NCBI GenBank assembly: GCA_023428545.1
Contig: JAEYXH010000015.1
Coordinates: 28,939 to 92,938 of the forward strand
Direction of reading: 5' to 3'
Length of the DNA stretch: 64,000 nucleotides
Origin: Bacteroidota bacterium
Lineage (GTDB): Bacteria > Bacteroidota > Bacteroidia > Bacteroidales > Prolixibacteraceae
Shown in pieces: positions 45,420 to 54,205 of this stretch; positions within the stretch are counted from its first letter, which is position 1; each line of letters begins with the position of its first letter. Position numbers and translations under genes: made by a program. A model generated the notes under the pieces. That model searched no databases. It saw only the letters and a list, made by a program, of their open reading frames with translations, and was not told where the DNA came from.

Positions 45420-46193
45420 TCAAGGCTTGATTTTCTGGTATAGCTCTGTCAATTTTTGCTCATAAATGGCTTCAATTTCCTTTTCATGTTCACCTATTGG
45501 TTTAACAGGTATAAGGTCCATCACATCTTCGGGAGTCATGGATGTATTGAAATAGGTTTCCAGGGCGCCATACATTGACTGGAGTACAGCCTCACGTGCA
45601 AATCGCTCTGACATTCCATACTTAACTCCCAAATCAGTGAGTTTTTTCCATTGGAACCAGAAATAAGTAGGTGCCATTGCCGAAATAATTGCGTATGCTT
45701 CCAGCTGATTTTCGTCAACTTCGAGCGTCGTGCCCAGAAAATCCATCATTTGAAGAATGGTTTCTTTATCGTGCGAAGGAAATCCCTCGTTGAACCAAAT
45801 GGGATTATATCCTTCGTTGATGATGGAAGTGGCATTGGGGATCATCCTTACGATCTTTTTGACGTGAGGAACCAATTGGCTGATTTTTGCGCTGCCGATT
45901 TTTGGTGCGAGTGACCCAAGAATTGTTTCACTTGTCAAATACCCCGAAATTAGATTCAATGTTTCCGGAATTGCAGGTGGATGCAAGGCGATAATTACAA
46001 TCTCCTTTGAAGCAGCCTCCTCCAGAGTCCCCTGGTGAATATCCGGAAACCGGGATTTCAACTGTTCGACATTCTCGCTCTTGATATCGAAGACAGTAGC
46101 TTTCAGTAGATTGATCTTTTTGTTGGCGAAAGCCTGAAGTAGAATTCTGGTGATTCTGCCACCACCGATGAAACCAATTGTTGGTGTTATCAT
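45420..46193 (-). CDS. pyrroline-5-carboxylate reductase-like NAD(P)-dependent oxidoreductase
   Basis: This 257-residue protein has a Rossmann N-terminus 'TIGFIGGGRITRILLQAF', 'ATVFDIKSENVEQLKSRFP' and 'EIVIIALHPPAIPETL', then 'LAPKIGSAKISQLVPHVKKIVRMIPNATSIINEGYN'. That last part corresponds to the ProC 'RxMPNTPA' loop but is altered. The C-terminal helical dimerisation part diverges ('SAMAPTYFWFQWKKLTDLGVKYGMS'). It is ProC/F420-oxidoreductase-like, but I would not claim proline synthesis. The substrate is unknown. Confidence 0.75.
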   Translation of the reverse strand: MITPTIGFIGGGRITRILLQAFANKKINLLKATVFDIKSENVEQLKSRFPDIHQGTLEEAASKEIVIIALHPPAIPETLNLISGYLTSETILGSLAPKIGSAKISQLVPHVKKIVRMIPNATSIINEGYNPIWFNEGFPSHDKETILQMMDFLGTTLEVDENQLEAYAIISAMAPTYFWFQWKKLTDLGVKYGMSERFAREAVLQSMYGALETYFNTSMTPEDVMDLIPVKPIGEHEKEIEAIYEQKLTELYQKIKP

Positions 46194-46284
46194 TTCGTTG
46201 GTTTTTTGAGTTTGCGGAATGAAATTTTATATCAGTATTTACCTGATTCAGGAGTGTTAAGTTAAAGAAAATTGGCTTGAAATG

Positions 46285-46322
46285 GAAATGAGTCCGGCAT
46301 TTTTATGCACCGGACTCATTTC
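46285..46322 (-). terminator. strong hairpin downstream of the ArsF-like gene
   Basis: A 13-bp perfect stem, GAAATGAGTCCGG (46285-46297) with CCGGACTCATTTC (46310-46322). It lies 25 bp past the stop at 46347 on the minus strand. The T-tract after the stem is poor, so it may be a processing or stability hairpin instead of an intrinsic terminator. Confidence 0.55.
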
Positions 46323-46346
46323 AACAACTCAACGATATGTTTAAAG

Positions 46347-46721
46347 CTAAAGATTGTCGACCGTTTCCTTGATTTTCTCCTTCAATTTTTCGGGACGGCT
46401 TACTGCATTCAGGAAAGCATAGTTGGTTATATCCGTTTTCTTGTCTCCTTTTACAAAAAAGAGAGATTGGCCTTCGACATTGTATTTTTTCACCAGGTCC
46501 TTATTGCTCTGATCCTCAAAAACGAGCGATTTAAAAACAATTTTATCGCCATATAATTCCTGCAATGACTCTTTGGTAACTTTCTCGACCGTATTGCAAG
46601 TCATGCATCTGGTTTTATTGTGGAAATAATATGCTTCCACCTTTTGGCCTTTGTCTTGCGAAAAGGCATAAAATATAGGTGCCAGCATCAAAAGGACCAT
46701 AACAATGATTTGCTTTTTCAT
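46347..46721 (-). CDS. ArsF-like thioredoxin-fold secreted protein
   Basis: This 124-residue protein has a signal peptide (cleavage near AFSQD, 19-23) and a thioredoxin-like fold with C-x-x-C in 'HNKTRCMTCNTVEKV' (Cys39, Cys42), then 'LVFEDQSNKDLVKKYNVEGQSLFFVKGDK'. It resembles the family annotated as ArsF / nitrophenyl-compound nitroreductase subunit found in Bacteroidota arsenic clusters. It lies 55 bp downstream of the small redox protein gene and probably shares its promoter and palindromic operator. The usual cluster partners (arsR, permease, CcdA-like) are absent here. Confidence 0.75.
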   Translation of the reverse strand: MKKQIIVMVLLMLAPIFYAFSQDKGQKVEAYYFHNKTRCMTCNTVEKVTKESLQELYGDKIVFKSLVFEDQSNKDLVKKYNVEGQSLFFVKGDKKTDITNYAFLNAVSRPEKLKEKIKETVDNL

Positions 46722-46776
46722 AATGGATGTATTTAAAATTTGAATAATAACTTCCTGTTAGATAGTTTATGGTGCT

Positions 46777-47010
46777 TTAACCTTTCAGCAATGACACAAT
46801 TTCATCTTTGGAAGGTACCCTTCCTTTTACAACGACTTTCCCATCAATAACAAGGGCCGGTGTCGCCATGATTCCATATTTCATGATTTCCATGATGTCT
46901 TCTACTTTTGTGATGCTCGCTGTAATACCAGCCATTTCAACCGCTTCCTGGGTAAGCTTTTCCAGGTTTTTACATTTTGTACAGCCGGTTCCAAGTACCT
47001 TGATTTCCAT
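46777..47010 (-). CDS. small redox-active disulfide protein (thioredoxin family)
   Basis: This 77-residue protein has no signal peptide. It is a minimal thioredoxin/glutaredoxin fold of the MTH895 type: 'MEIKVLGTGCTKCKNLEKL' with Cys10/Cys13, 'ITASITKVEDIMEIMKYGIMATPALVIDGKVVVKGRVPS'. The cis-proline context 'TPALVIDG' is conserved. Such genes are commonly found next to arsenic or heavy-metal permeases. The promoter and the 18-bp palindrome sit 18-42 bp upstream of its start. Confidence 0.88.
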   Translation of the reverse strand: MEIKVLGTGCTKCKNLEKLTQEAVEMAGITASITKVEDIMEIMKYGIMATPALVIDGKVVVKGRVPSKDEIVSLLKG

Positions 47011-47027
47011 TTTACTAATATTGGATA

Positions 47028-47052
47028 GTTCGTAAATTTACGAACAAAGTTA
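47028..47052 (-). promoter_or_regulatory. operator-promoter with an 18-bp perfect palindrome
   Basis: GTTCGTAAATTTACGAAC (47028-47045) is a perfect palindrome. It is joined on its upstream side (minus strand) by TAACTTTG (47052-47045), an exact TAnnTTTG -7 element that shares one base with it. The predicted transcript start falls inside the palindrome, so a bound repressor would block initiation. The TTCGTAAAT-type half site is like those of ArsR-family regulators, which fits the arsenic-associated genes downstream. No -33 TTG is visible. Confidence 0.65.
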
Positions 47053-47255
47053 GAGGATTTTATATCATCCCCACTATATAAACATGCTTCTTTCCAAAGA
47101 TATTGCCGGAAAATGCACGTAATGGATTTCAGAATACTTTGGCGAATCAGGCTGACTTGTTTTGTTCCTTCGATATAATTTCCCTTGTCAAGTCGTTATG
47201 GCATTTTTGGAAATCAAAGCAAGGCCATCAATCAGGAAGTGTGGATTGGGGATCT

Positions 47256-47765
47256 TTACAATTTGAGCTGTTTTTCAATTTCAGCTTTCATTTTTGCAAA
47301 GTCTTCCTCATTGAAACCGACTGATGCATAAACAATATTTCCTTTTTTATCAATTACGAAGTTCCTCGGAATATTCTGGCTTGCATAAAGCGAAAATATT
47401 TTTCTCTCGGGATCGGGGTAAAATGGCATCGAAAATTTTTGGTCATTCTTGAATTTGTTCACCGTTTCCCAATCGTGTTCACGGCCAAAGATAAGCAGCT
47501 CAAAATTTGGGTTGTCGGCATACTTTTGGTAAATGTCCTTTTCGATATGGGGTAGCTCGGCCCTGCATGGGCCACACCAGGTGGCAAAAAAGGTGAGCAA
47601 AACAACCTTGCCTTTATAATCTGTGATTTGGTGTTTTGTCCCGGGCTTAACTTCAAAGGCGAATGCAGGTGCTTGTGCATTTAACCTGGCAAGCGTAAAA
47701 TTATCCTGTGCACTTACTTGAATGATAAGGGCAGTTAACAGGAAAAGCATTGTCACGTGTTTCAT
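47256..47765 (-). CDS. TlpA-like periplasmic thioredoxin
   Basis: This 169-residue protein has a signal peptide (cleavage near VSAQD, 17-21). A TlpA/ResA-type domain has active site W-C-G-P-C (Cys64, Cys67) in 'LLTFFATWCGPCRAELPH' and the cis-Pro region 'QNIPRNFVIDKKGNIVY'. It reduces periplasmic or extracytoplasmic disulfides. It starts 17 bp downstream of the purC stop and may be read from the phoH-purC transcript. The 210-bp gap before the small redox gene holds the palindromic promoter and otherwise nothing recognised. Confidence 0.9.
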   Translation of the reverse strand: MKHVTMLFLLTALIIQVSAQDNFTLARLNAQAPAFAFEVKPGTKHQITDYKGKVVLLTFFATWCGPCRAELPHIEKDIYQKYADNPNFELLIFGREHDWETVNKFKNDQKFSMPFYPDPERKIFSLYASQNIPRNFVIDKKGNIVYASVGFNEEDFAKMKAEIEKQLKL

Positions 47766-47782
47766 AATCTTGTTCTGTCAGG

Positions 47783-48733
47783 TTATTTTTTTTTCAGGAA
47801 ATCGTTTACATTTTTCTCGATTCGATCAAGCAGGGCAGAAGTATCAGATTTAACAAACTGGTCACCAGTGATGTTTTCGTATAATTCAATGTACCGGTCA
47901 GTAACTGAGTTTACAAAATCGTCAGGCATGTGGGGTACTGTCTGTCCTTCTTTTCCCTGAAATCCATTCTGGATAAGCCACTGGCGGACAAATTCTTTCG
48001 AAAGCTGTTTTTGCTGTTCCCCAATGGCCAGTCTTTGTTCATATCCTTCGGCATAAAAATACCGGGATGAATCGGGAGTATGAATTTCATCAATCAAAAA
48101 GATTTTTCCATCCTTTTTGCCAAATTCATATTTTGTGTCGACAAGAATCAATCCCATACTGGCAGCTATTTCAGTTCCGCGGGCAAATACACGTCGGGTA
48201 TAGTCTTCAAGCATTTCATAATCTTCGCGACTGACAAGGCCCTGACGGATTATCTCATCCCTTGAAATATCTTCATCGTGACCCTCTGACGCCTTGGTGG
48301 TTGGAGTAAGGATAGGTTCAGGAAATTTCTCGTTTTCTTTCATGCCTTCGGGCAATGGAACTCCACAGAGACTTCTTTTCCCTGATTTATATTCACGCCA
48401 CGCATGACCGGTCAGGTAACCACGAATTACCATTTCAACTTTAAATGGCTCACAGAAGTGGCCAACGGTAACATTTGGATCTGGTGTTGCAATTTTCCAA
48501 TTGGGAACGATATCTGAGGTGGCATCAAGAAATTTGGCCGCGATCTGGTTTAACACCTGACCTTTAAATGGAATTCCTTTGGGAAGTACCACGTCGAAGG
48601 CTGAAATCCGGTCACTCACCACCATGACCAGGTATTCGTCATGAATATTATAGACATCCCTGACTTTTCCGTGATAAACACTTTTCTGCCCGGGAAATAG
48701 AAAATCTGTTTTTGTTAATGCCTGTGATGTCAT
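47783..48733 (-). CDS. purC: phosphoribosylaminoimidazole-succinocarboxamide synthase
   Basis: This 316-residue SAICAR synthetase is the longer type found in Bacteroidota and eukaryotes. Motifs are '[49 protein letters not shown]', '[17 protein letters not shown]', '[30 protein letters not shown]'. It joins CAIR and aspartate in purine synthesis. It is 11 bp downstream of phoH. Confidence 0.97.
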   Translation of the reverse strand: MTSQALTKTDFLFPGQKSVYHGKVRDVYNIHDEYLVMVVSDRISAFDVVLPKGIPFKGQVLNQIAAKFLDATSDIVPNWKIATPDPNVTVGHFCEPFKVEMVIRGYLTGHAWREYKSGKRSLCGVPLPEGMKENEKFPEPILTPTTKASEGHDEDISRDEIIRQGLVSREDYEMLEDYTRRVFARGTEIAASMGLILVDTKYEFGKKDGKIFLIDEIHTPDSSRYFYAEGYEQRLAIGEQQKQLSKEFVRQWLIQNGFQGKEGQTVPHMPDDFVNSVTDRYIELYENITGDQFVKSDTSALLDRIEKNVNDFLKKK

Positions 48734-48744
48734 GTCTCTAATTT

Positions 48745-49758
48745 TTATGTTTGTTCATTTTTATTATCTGCCTGCCTTATTCTTTCTTCCTTGCGACGTT
48801 CCTTTAATTTTTCCTTTTCCTCGCTATAACGGTCATAAGCATTTACGATGTCACGAACCAGCCTGTGCCTGACTATGTCGCTTTTATCAAACTTCACCAT
48901 ACTGATTCCTTCTATATCTTTCAGGAGGCGCATAGCCAGCAACAATCCTGACTGCTGATGGTCGGGCAGGTCAATTTGCGTAACGTCACCGGTTATGATG
49001 AACTTGGCATTCATACCCATTCGGGTAAGAAACATTTTTAATTGGTTAATTGTTGTGTTTTGCGCTTCATCAAGGATCACATAGGCATTGCTGAGGGTGC
49101 GTCCGCGCATAAACGCCAATGGTGCAATCTGTATAGTTCCATCCTTAATAAATTCTTCCAGCTTTTTTGCTGGAATCATATCAAGGAGGGCATCGTACAG
49201 GGGTTGTAAATAAGGGTCAATCTTTTCCTTCAGATCACCTGGCAAAAAACCGAGTCTTTCACCGGCTTCAACAGCAGGGCGACTCAGTATAATTCGCTTG
49301 ATCTCCCTGTTTTTAAGAGCCTTAACGGCAATGGCAATGGCTGTATAAGTCTTTCCGGTTCCTGCCGGGCCAATCGCAAACAACAGATCATGCTCCTTGC
49401 TTTCTTCAACCAGTATTCGCTGGTTGGGCGTTCGGGCCCGGATGGGTTTTCCCGTATTGCTGTAAACCAGAATGTCTGGTTCTTCGTCAGGTCCCGCAAT
49501 ACCGTCAAAATTACTGACCATGATCTGTGAGATGAATTCTTCGGTAAGTATATTGAACTGGTAATAGTGATCGAGAATATATCCAAACTTCTTTTCAAAA
49601 TTTTCAAGCTCTTTTTCTTCGCCCTGCAAAAAGATGGAATGGCCCCTGGCAGTAATTTTGATTTTTGGAAAAAAGTTCTTTATCAGGTTGAATTTGACAT
49701 TATTGACACCATAAAACTCAAGTGGGTCAATACCTTCCAGAATAATTTGCTTTTCCAA
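48745..49758 (-). CDS. PhoH family NTPase, TTG start
   Basis: This 337-residue P-loop protein has a KH/R3H-like N-terminal region (1-100) followed by the PhoH ATPase domain. Walker A is 'GPAGTGKT' (130-137), Walker B-like '[13 protein letters not shown]', then '[13 protein letters not shown]'. The C-terminus is highly charged. The start is a TTG at 49758: no ATG lies between it and the upstream in-frame stop, and the next internal ATG would remove about 80 residues of conserved sequence. The family is related to ATP-dependent RNA helicase/RNase partners; its exact role is unclear. First gene of phoH-purC. Confidence 0.93.
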   Translation of the reverse strand: MEKQIILEGIDPLEFYGVNNVKFNLIKNFFPKIKITARGHSIFLQGEEKELENFEKKFGYILDHYYQFNILTEEFISQIMVSNFDGIAGPDEEPDILVYSNTGKPIRARTPNQRILVEESKEHDLLFAIGPAGTGKTYTAIAIAVKALKNREIKRIILSRPAVEAGERLGFLPGDLKEKIDPYLQPLYDALLDMIPAKKLEEFIKDGTIQIAPLAFMRGRTLSNAYVILDEAQNTTINQLKMFLTRMGMNAKFIITGDVTQIDLPDHQQSGLLLAMRLLKDIEGISMVKFDKSDIVRHRLVRDIVNAYDRYSEEKEKLKERRKEERIRQADNKNEQT

Positions 49759-49783
49759 ATGGCTAATTGTTTATTGTTTGAAG

Positions 49784-49791
49784 CAAAATTA
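49784..49791 (-). promoter_or_regulatory. -7 element for phoH-purC
   Basis: The minus strand reads TAATTTTG, a perfect TAnnTTTG, 25 bp before the TTG start. It supports initiation just upstream of the TTG start of phoH and hence that start codon. Confidence 0.5.
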
Positions 49792-49903
49792 ACAATTCTT
49801 CCATATTTTTTCTGGTTTGAACAGGTGCGCCATGATTATAGTTTTTTTGATCATTTTCTTTCGCAATAATTCTTAATCTGTGTAAGGTTGGTCTTGTAAA
49901 GAT

Positions 49904-49939
49904 AAAAAAAGGCCCGGAGAATTTTCCCCGGACCTTTAT
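49904..49939 (-). terminator. terminator of the transhydrogenase operon
   Basis: Stem AAAGGCCCGG and CCGGACCTTT with one mismatch, about 10-base loop, T-run on the minus-strand side. It lies just after the pntB stop (49960). Confidence 0.75.
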
Positions 49940-49959
49940 AGTGGTAGGTTTAATTGAAC

Positions 49960-51399
49960 TTACATATTCTTGATTTCTGCAGCTAACTTCTGGAGTGAAT
50001 CTTTGGCATTTCCATAAAACATTCTGGTCTTGTCATTGAAGAACAGGAAGTTTTCAATACCAGCATATCCTTTGCCGGCACCACGTTTCATTACAATGAT
50101 GTTTTTGGCAAGATGTGCATCAATAATGGGCATGCCATAAATGGGTGAGGATGGATCATCATAAGCCGCTGGATTCACAACGTCATTTGCGCCAATTACA
50201 ATGGCTACGTCAACATTGGGCATATCGGGGTTAATATGATCCATTTCCACCAGTTTTTCATATGGAACATCCGCTTCGGCAAGCAGCACATTCATGTGGC
50301 CGGGCATACGCCCTGCAACCGGATGGATGGCATACCGAACATCCACGCCCCTGCTTTCCAGAAGGGTATCAAGTTCATGTGCTATATGCTGGGCTTGGGC
50401 AACTGCCAGACCATAGCCTGGGATAATGACAATTTTCTGGGAATAATTCAGGAGTACTGCCGCATCGCTAACAGTAATCTCCTTCATGATACCCATGTCA
50501 CGGTCGGCTGCTGCGCCTCCTCCACCAAATGCCCCTATGATCACGTTGATTAAGGAACGGTTCATGGCCTTACACATTAACATGGTCAGAATCATACCAG
50601 CCGCACCAACCAGAATTCCTCCAAGGATCATAGCCTGATTGTGGTAGATGAATCCAGCCATGGCAGCGGCTATACCTGTTAATGCATTCAGAAGCGAAAT
50701 TACGACTGGCATGTCGGCACCACCAATCGGCATGACAAACAAAACTCCATAAAGTATAGAAAGACCAAATAGCAGCCATATGGCCCACATTTGTTCAGAT
50801 GGCTGGCCTCCGTTGAAGGTTACCCATGCTCCGAACGCCAATGTCGCAACTATCAGAAACATATTGACATATTTCATGTATCCTGCACGAATGTCTCCGA
50901 TCTTGCCATCAAGTTTGCCATAGGCAATCATACTTCCCGAAAATGCTACTGCCCCGATAATAAGTCCCAGGACTGTTACAAGAAGTGATCCGAAGTTCCC
51001 GGCCATTGCTTTTGGAAACTCGAGCAACCCAACCAAAGCAGAGGCAAGCCCGCCGGTAGCATTGTAGACAGAGACCAATTGTGGCATGGCTGTCATTTTT
51101 ACCTTGCGGGCAATAATCCATCCAACAGTAGATCCAACCGAGATCGCCAGAATGATAATTATAAGATTGCTGATCGGAATGGAATGACCAGCATCATTTT
51201 TGTGCAGTAGCGCTGTGGTTACCATGGCAAGCAACATTCCGGCGGCTGCCCATATGTTTCCATTCCGGGCGGTGGCAGGATTAGACAGTTTTTTTAGCCC
51301 ATATACAAACAGAAGGGCTGAAATTAAATAACTTAACTCCAGGAGGCTGTCTCCCAAGGTGACAGAGACTCCATCAAATATTCCTAAAATCTGGTTCAT
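49960..51399 (-). CDS. pntB: NAD(P) transhydrogenase subunit beta
   Basis: This 479-residue protein has an N-terminal membrane domain of about nine helices and a C-terminal NADP(H)-binding domain III. The latter has 'IVIIPGYGLAVAQAQHIAHELDTLL', 'YAIHPVAGRMPGHMNVLLAEADVPYEKL', 'NVDVAIVIGANDVVNPAA' and 'GKGYAGIENFLFF'. With the two alpha parts it couples proton entry to NADPH formation. It is the last gene of the operon, 2 bp after pntA2. Confidence 0.97.
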   Translation of the reverse strand: MNQILGIFDGVSVTLGDSLLELSYLISALLFVYGLKKLSNPATARNGNIWAAAGMLLAMVTTALLHKNDAGHSIPISNLIIIILAISVGSTVGWIIARKVKMTAMPQLVSVYNATGGLASALVGLLEFPKAMAGNFGSLLVTVLGLIIGAVAFSGSMIAYGKLDGKIGDIRAGYMKYVNMFLIVATLAFGAWVTFNGGQPSEQMWAIWLLFGLSILYGVLFVMPIGGADMPVVISLLNALTGIAAAMAGFIYHNQAMILGGILVGAAGMILTMLMCKAMNRSLINVIIGAFGGGGAAADRDMGIMKEITVSDAAVLLNYSQKIVIIPGYGLAVAQAQHIAHELDTLLESRGVDVRYAIHPVAGRMPGHMNVLLAEADVPYEKLVEMDHINPDMPNVDVAIVIGANDVVNPAAYDDPSSPIYGMPIIDAHLAKNIIVMKRGAGKGYAGIENFLFFNDKTRMFYGNAKDSLQKLAAEIKNM

Positions 51400-51401
51400 G
51401 T

Positions 51402-51728
51402 TCAGCTGGCTTTTTGAGTTTTCTTCTTTTTAAACATCTCAAGCATCCGGTCAGTTACGGCAAATCCTCCAACTACGTTTAACGTTCCGAAGATGAGTGC
51501 CAGAATCCCCAGTACAAGGTCAACCGAAAATTTGCTTAGGTCAGCATGGCCAACCAAAATGATGCCTCCAATGATTATGACACCAGAGATGGCGTTTGCT
51601 CCCGACATCAAAGGTGTATGTAAAACTGCAGGTACATTGGAAATCACTTCAATGCCCAGGAAGATCGACAGGGCAATTATAAAAATTGCTTCCTTGTAGG
51701 TGAAAAAATATTGTAAGATATGTTCCAT
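51402..51728 (-). CDS. pntA2: NAD(P) transhydrogenase subunit alpha, part 2 (membrane)
   Basis: This 108-residue protein has three to four membrane helices and is the part of PntA that lies in the membrane ('TYKEAIFIIALSIFLGIEVISNVPAVLHTPLMSGANAISGVIIIGG'). A split alpha subunit as a separate gene is the usual arrangement in Bacteroidota. It lies between pntA1 (5 bp) and pntB (2 bp). Confidence 0.95.
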   Translation of the reverse strand: MEHILQYFFTYKEAIFIIALSIFLGIEVISNVPAVLHTPLMSGANAISGVIIIGGIILVGHADLSKFSVDLVLGILALIFGTLNVVGGFAVTDRMLEMFKKKKTQKAS

Positions 51729-51733
51729 AACGT

Positions 51734-52867
51734 CTACTTTAGGTTATCCATTACTGATTTTACCCGTTCATTCAATACCTGTCCCTGATGGGTAATGCAG
51801 GTGCCTTTAACAATATCATCCTCGAAGTTGAGGTGCAATGCTCCCTCTTTCGTAATCAGGAGAGCCAGAAAATTCATGACATTTTTGCCAAACATGCGGC
51901 TGGCGTCAAGGGGCATCCTGGCTGGATAATTGGACTGCCCAATGATGGTGATGCCCTTGTGAACAACTGTCTGGTTGTTTTTTGTGAGTTCACAGTTTCC
52001 ACCCGTCGACGCAGCGAGGTCAATTATGACAGATCCTGGTTTCATTCTTTCAACTGCTTCGGCCGGTAGCAGTACCGGTGCTTTTCTTCCGGGAATTTGT
52101 GCAGTGCAAATGACTACATTGGATTTGGCTGCATGGTCATTGATGGCTTCCTGCTGTTTCCTCTTGAATTCATCAGACTGCTCAACAGCATAGCCTCCGG
52201 CGGCTTTATCTTCCTTGGCACCTTCAACTTCCACAAAGCGGGCTCCCAAACTTTTCACCTCTTCCCTCACAGCCGAGCGGACATCAAATGCCTCAACCTG
52301 GGCTCCCAATTTTCGGGCTGTCGCAATGGCTTGAAGTCCGGCAACACCAGCACCCAAAATCAAAACATTTGCCGGTCTGATAGTGCCTGCTGCAGTCATG
52401 AACATTGGGAAGAATGTTGGTAATTGCAGTGCGGCATCCAAAACGGCGTTGTATCCAGCAACCGTTGCCTGTGAAGACAAGATGTCCATAGCCTGTGCTC
52501 TGGTTGTACGTGGTATGGAATCGAGGCTGAAAGTGGTCGTTCCCTTATCAAGGAATTTTTTCACCAGTCCGGTTTCCCACAATGGATTGAATGCACTAAT
52601 CCAAACCTGGTCAGGACTGATTTTTGAAATATCCTCATCTGAAGGCGGCTGAATCTGTAAAATAAGATCAGCTTTTTCAAAAACCAATTCTCTTGAAACC
52701 AATTTTGCCCCGGCAGCCTTAAAATCTTCATCTGATGTAAAAGCATTGAAACCAGCACTTTCTTCAACGAGAACCTCAACGCTTTGTGCAGTCAGGATCT
52801 TAATGTTTTCAGGAAGAAGTGCAACCCTTGTTTCATCGCCTTGCTCTTTTAAAAGCCCAAGAATCAT
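51734..52867 (-). CDS. pntA1: NAD(P) transhydrogenase subunit alpha, part 1 (NAD-binding)
   Basis: I use the ATG at 52867 (MILGLLKEQGDETRVALLPENI), giving 377 residues. The open frame continues to 52915, but those residues overlap the promoter. It has the alanine-dehydrogenase-like fold with 'VLILGAGVAGLQAIATARKLGAQVEAFDVR' and 'SVIIDLAASTGGNCE'. It binds NAD(H) and transfers hydride to the PntB site. First gene of pntA1-pntA2-pntB. Confidence 0.96.
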   Translation of the reverse strand: MILGLLKEQGDETRVALLPENIKILTAQSVEVLVEESAGFNAFTSDEDFKAAGAKLVSRELVFEKADLILQIQPPSDEDISKISPDQVWISAFNPLWETGLVKKFLDKGTTTFSLDSIPRTTRAQAMDILSSQATVAGYNAVLDAALQLPTFFPMFMTAAGTIRPANVLILGAGVAGLQAIATARKLGAQVEAFDVRSAVREEVKSLGARFVEVEGAKEDKAAGGYAVEQSDEFKRKQQEAINDHAAKSNVVICTAQIPGRKAPVLLPAEAVERMKPGSVIIDLAASTGGNCELTKNNQTVVHKGITIIGQSNYPARMPLDASRMFGKNVMNFLALLITKEGALHLNFEDDIVKGTCITHQGQVLNERVKSVMDNLK

Positions 52868-52891
52868 AGCAAATTTGTTTTTTAATTTTGA

Positions 52892-52899
52892 CAAATCTA
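52892..52899 (-). promoter_or_regulatory. -7 element for the pnt operon
   Basis: The minus strand reads TAGATTTG, a perfect TAnnTTTG, 24 bp before the ATG at 52867. It supports the shorter pntA1 start. Confidence 0.5.
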
Positions 52900-52938
52900 A
52901 CAAATGATTTTGCAATGGCCGGAAGGGCAGGCATTTTT

Positions 52939-53946
52939 TTACTCTTTGATCCTGAATTTCACGGTGAACGCTTTTCCGGGATTTTTATTAAGAAAACGGT
53001 TCAGATCGGCATCTGTTATGCCAGCTGCATTAAGTTCGGGAATGAGCTTGTCGAAGATTAGTGTGTGTTCCGTGTAATTACTTCCATCTGGAAATTCCGG
53101 ATCGTACCATCCTGCATCCTGGGAAAGAAGAAGTTTTACGGCACAGTTGTTCTTTTTCATATTTACGACCATCTCGGTCAGTTCAGTGATTTCTTCCGGA
53201 TTTCCCCGAAAGCCATCAATTGAAACCCAGGCTCCAGTTTTTGCAATTTCAACATGTTTACTCAGGTCTTTCTCGAGATGGGCGTGCGTCCATATAAATG
53301 CTTCAGCCTTAACTCCCTGTGCTTCCAAAATGTCAAGCTGTTCCCTGGCGAGATTTGCCTTGCCGGTGTGCGACATGATGGTTAATCCGGTTGCTTTGTG
53401 CGCCAGGGCTGCAGCAGTAACCAGGGTTTTATGGAAATCGGAAAGGGTTTCACCATCAACGCCAATTTTTATAAATCCAGGCCTGATTCCAGTACCGTCG
53501 ATTCCTTGTTTGAACTCGGCGATCCAAAAGGCAGCGATGGCCTCGGCCGGCATGTTAAGTACATGTTCCGGGATATATTTATTGTTGACAGCTCCGTAAA
53601 AACCTGTGTTGGTGATGAAATGCATCCCTGTGGCATCAGAGAGCATTTTTAAAAGTAGCGGATCTCTCCCCAGAAATCGGGGAGTACAATCGACAAAAGT
53701 CTTGATGCCGTGATCCCTGATCTTTTCTATATGGGGAAGAATAATGGAAAAAGCGGAATCACGATTGTGTCTTACCGGATCGGCCTGTGCAGCACCAATA
53801 AAATCGACCAGGACATGTTCGTGGGCAAGTGTTGCACCCATTTTATCGGCCCGAACCTCACCACCTACGGTAACAACCGTGTCATATACAGGTGTTGAGC
53901 ATGAAAAGGCCAATACACTGACCAGGAATAAAAAAAGGATTTTCAT
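52939..53946 (-). CDS. phosphotriesterase-family metal-dependent hydrolase, lipoprotein
   Basis: This 335-residue protein has lipobox 'LAFSC' (Cys16). Amidohydrolase/PTE metal ligands are H-x-H in 'LAHEHVLVDF' (His42, His44), a bridging Lys in 'PGFIKIGVDG', His in 'IMSHTGK', His in 'FIWTHAHLEKD' and Asp in 'LLSQDAGWYDP'. All metal positions are retained. Natural substrates of this family are usually lactones or phospho-/acyl-sugars; a periplasmic role is implied by the lipobox. It stands alone, upstream of pnt on the same strand, with a 71-bp gap to the pnt start that contains the pnt promoter. Confidence 0.88.
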   Translation of the reverse strand: MKILFLFLVSVLAFSCSTPVYDTVVTVGGEVRADKMGATLAHEHVLVDFIGAAQADPVRHNRDSAFSIILPHIEKIRDHGIKTFVDCTPRFLGRDPLLLKMLSDATGMHFITNTGFYGAVNNKYIPEHVLNMPAEAIAAFWIAEFKQGIDGTGIRPGFIKIGVDGETLSDFHKTLVTAAALAHKATGLTIMSHTGKANLAREQLDILEAQGVKAEAFIWTHAHLEKDLSKHVEIAKTGAWVSIDGFRGNPEEITELTEMVVNMKKNNCAVKLLLSQDAGWYDPEFPDGSNYTEHTLIFDKLIPELNAAGITDADLNRFLNKNPGKAFTVKFRIKE

Positions 53947-54158
53947 AGATTATTATTTTCGATAAAACAATTGCGTATCCTTACTAATTCAATGACCTGA
54001 TACTCAATCCGACCTATCAGCCTTGCAACAAGGTAATGTATTCAATTTAAAAGGGTTTATGCAGCTGTATAACGAATCAAATAAAAGGCACTAATTTAAA
54101 GCTAAACAAAATAAAATGTTGATGGTTTTGCGCCCGGTGCCTTTTCATACGGTTAGAA

Positions 54159-54194
54159 TAAAAAAAAGCCTTCCGTCGGGAAGGCTTTTTTTTT
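54159..54194. terminator. terminator of the SPOR-clpS-nfeD-floA operon
   Basis: A perfect stem, AAAAAAAGCCTTCC (54161-54174), loop GTCG, GGAAGGCTTTTTTT, with long A/T runs on both sides. It is 12 bp beyond the floA stop on the minus strand. The preceding gap (53947-54158) holds no recognised feature. Confidence 0.9.
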
Positions 54195-54205
54195 ACTGTG
54201 ATAGT

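Noticed and set aside
47103..47324. 73-codon plus-strand open frame in the redox-gene gap, considered as a lost arsR
   Set aside because: No helix-turn-helix or ArsR metal motif in any frame of the gap, and it overlaps tlpA.
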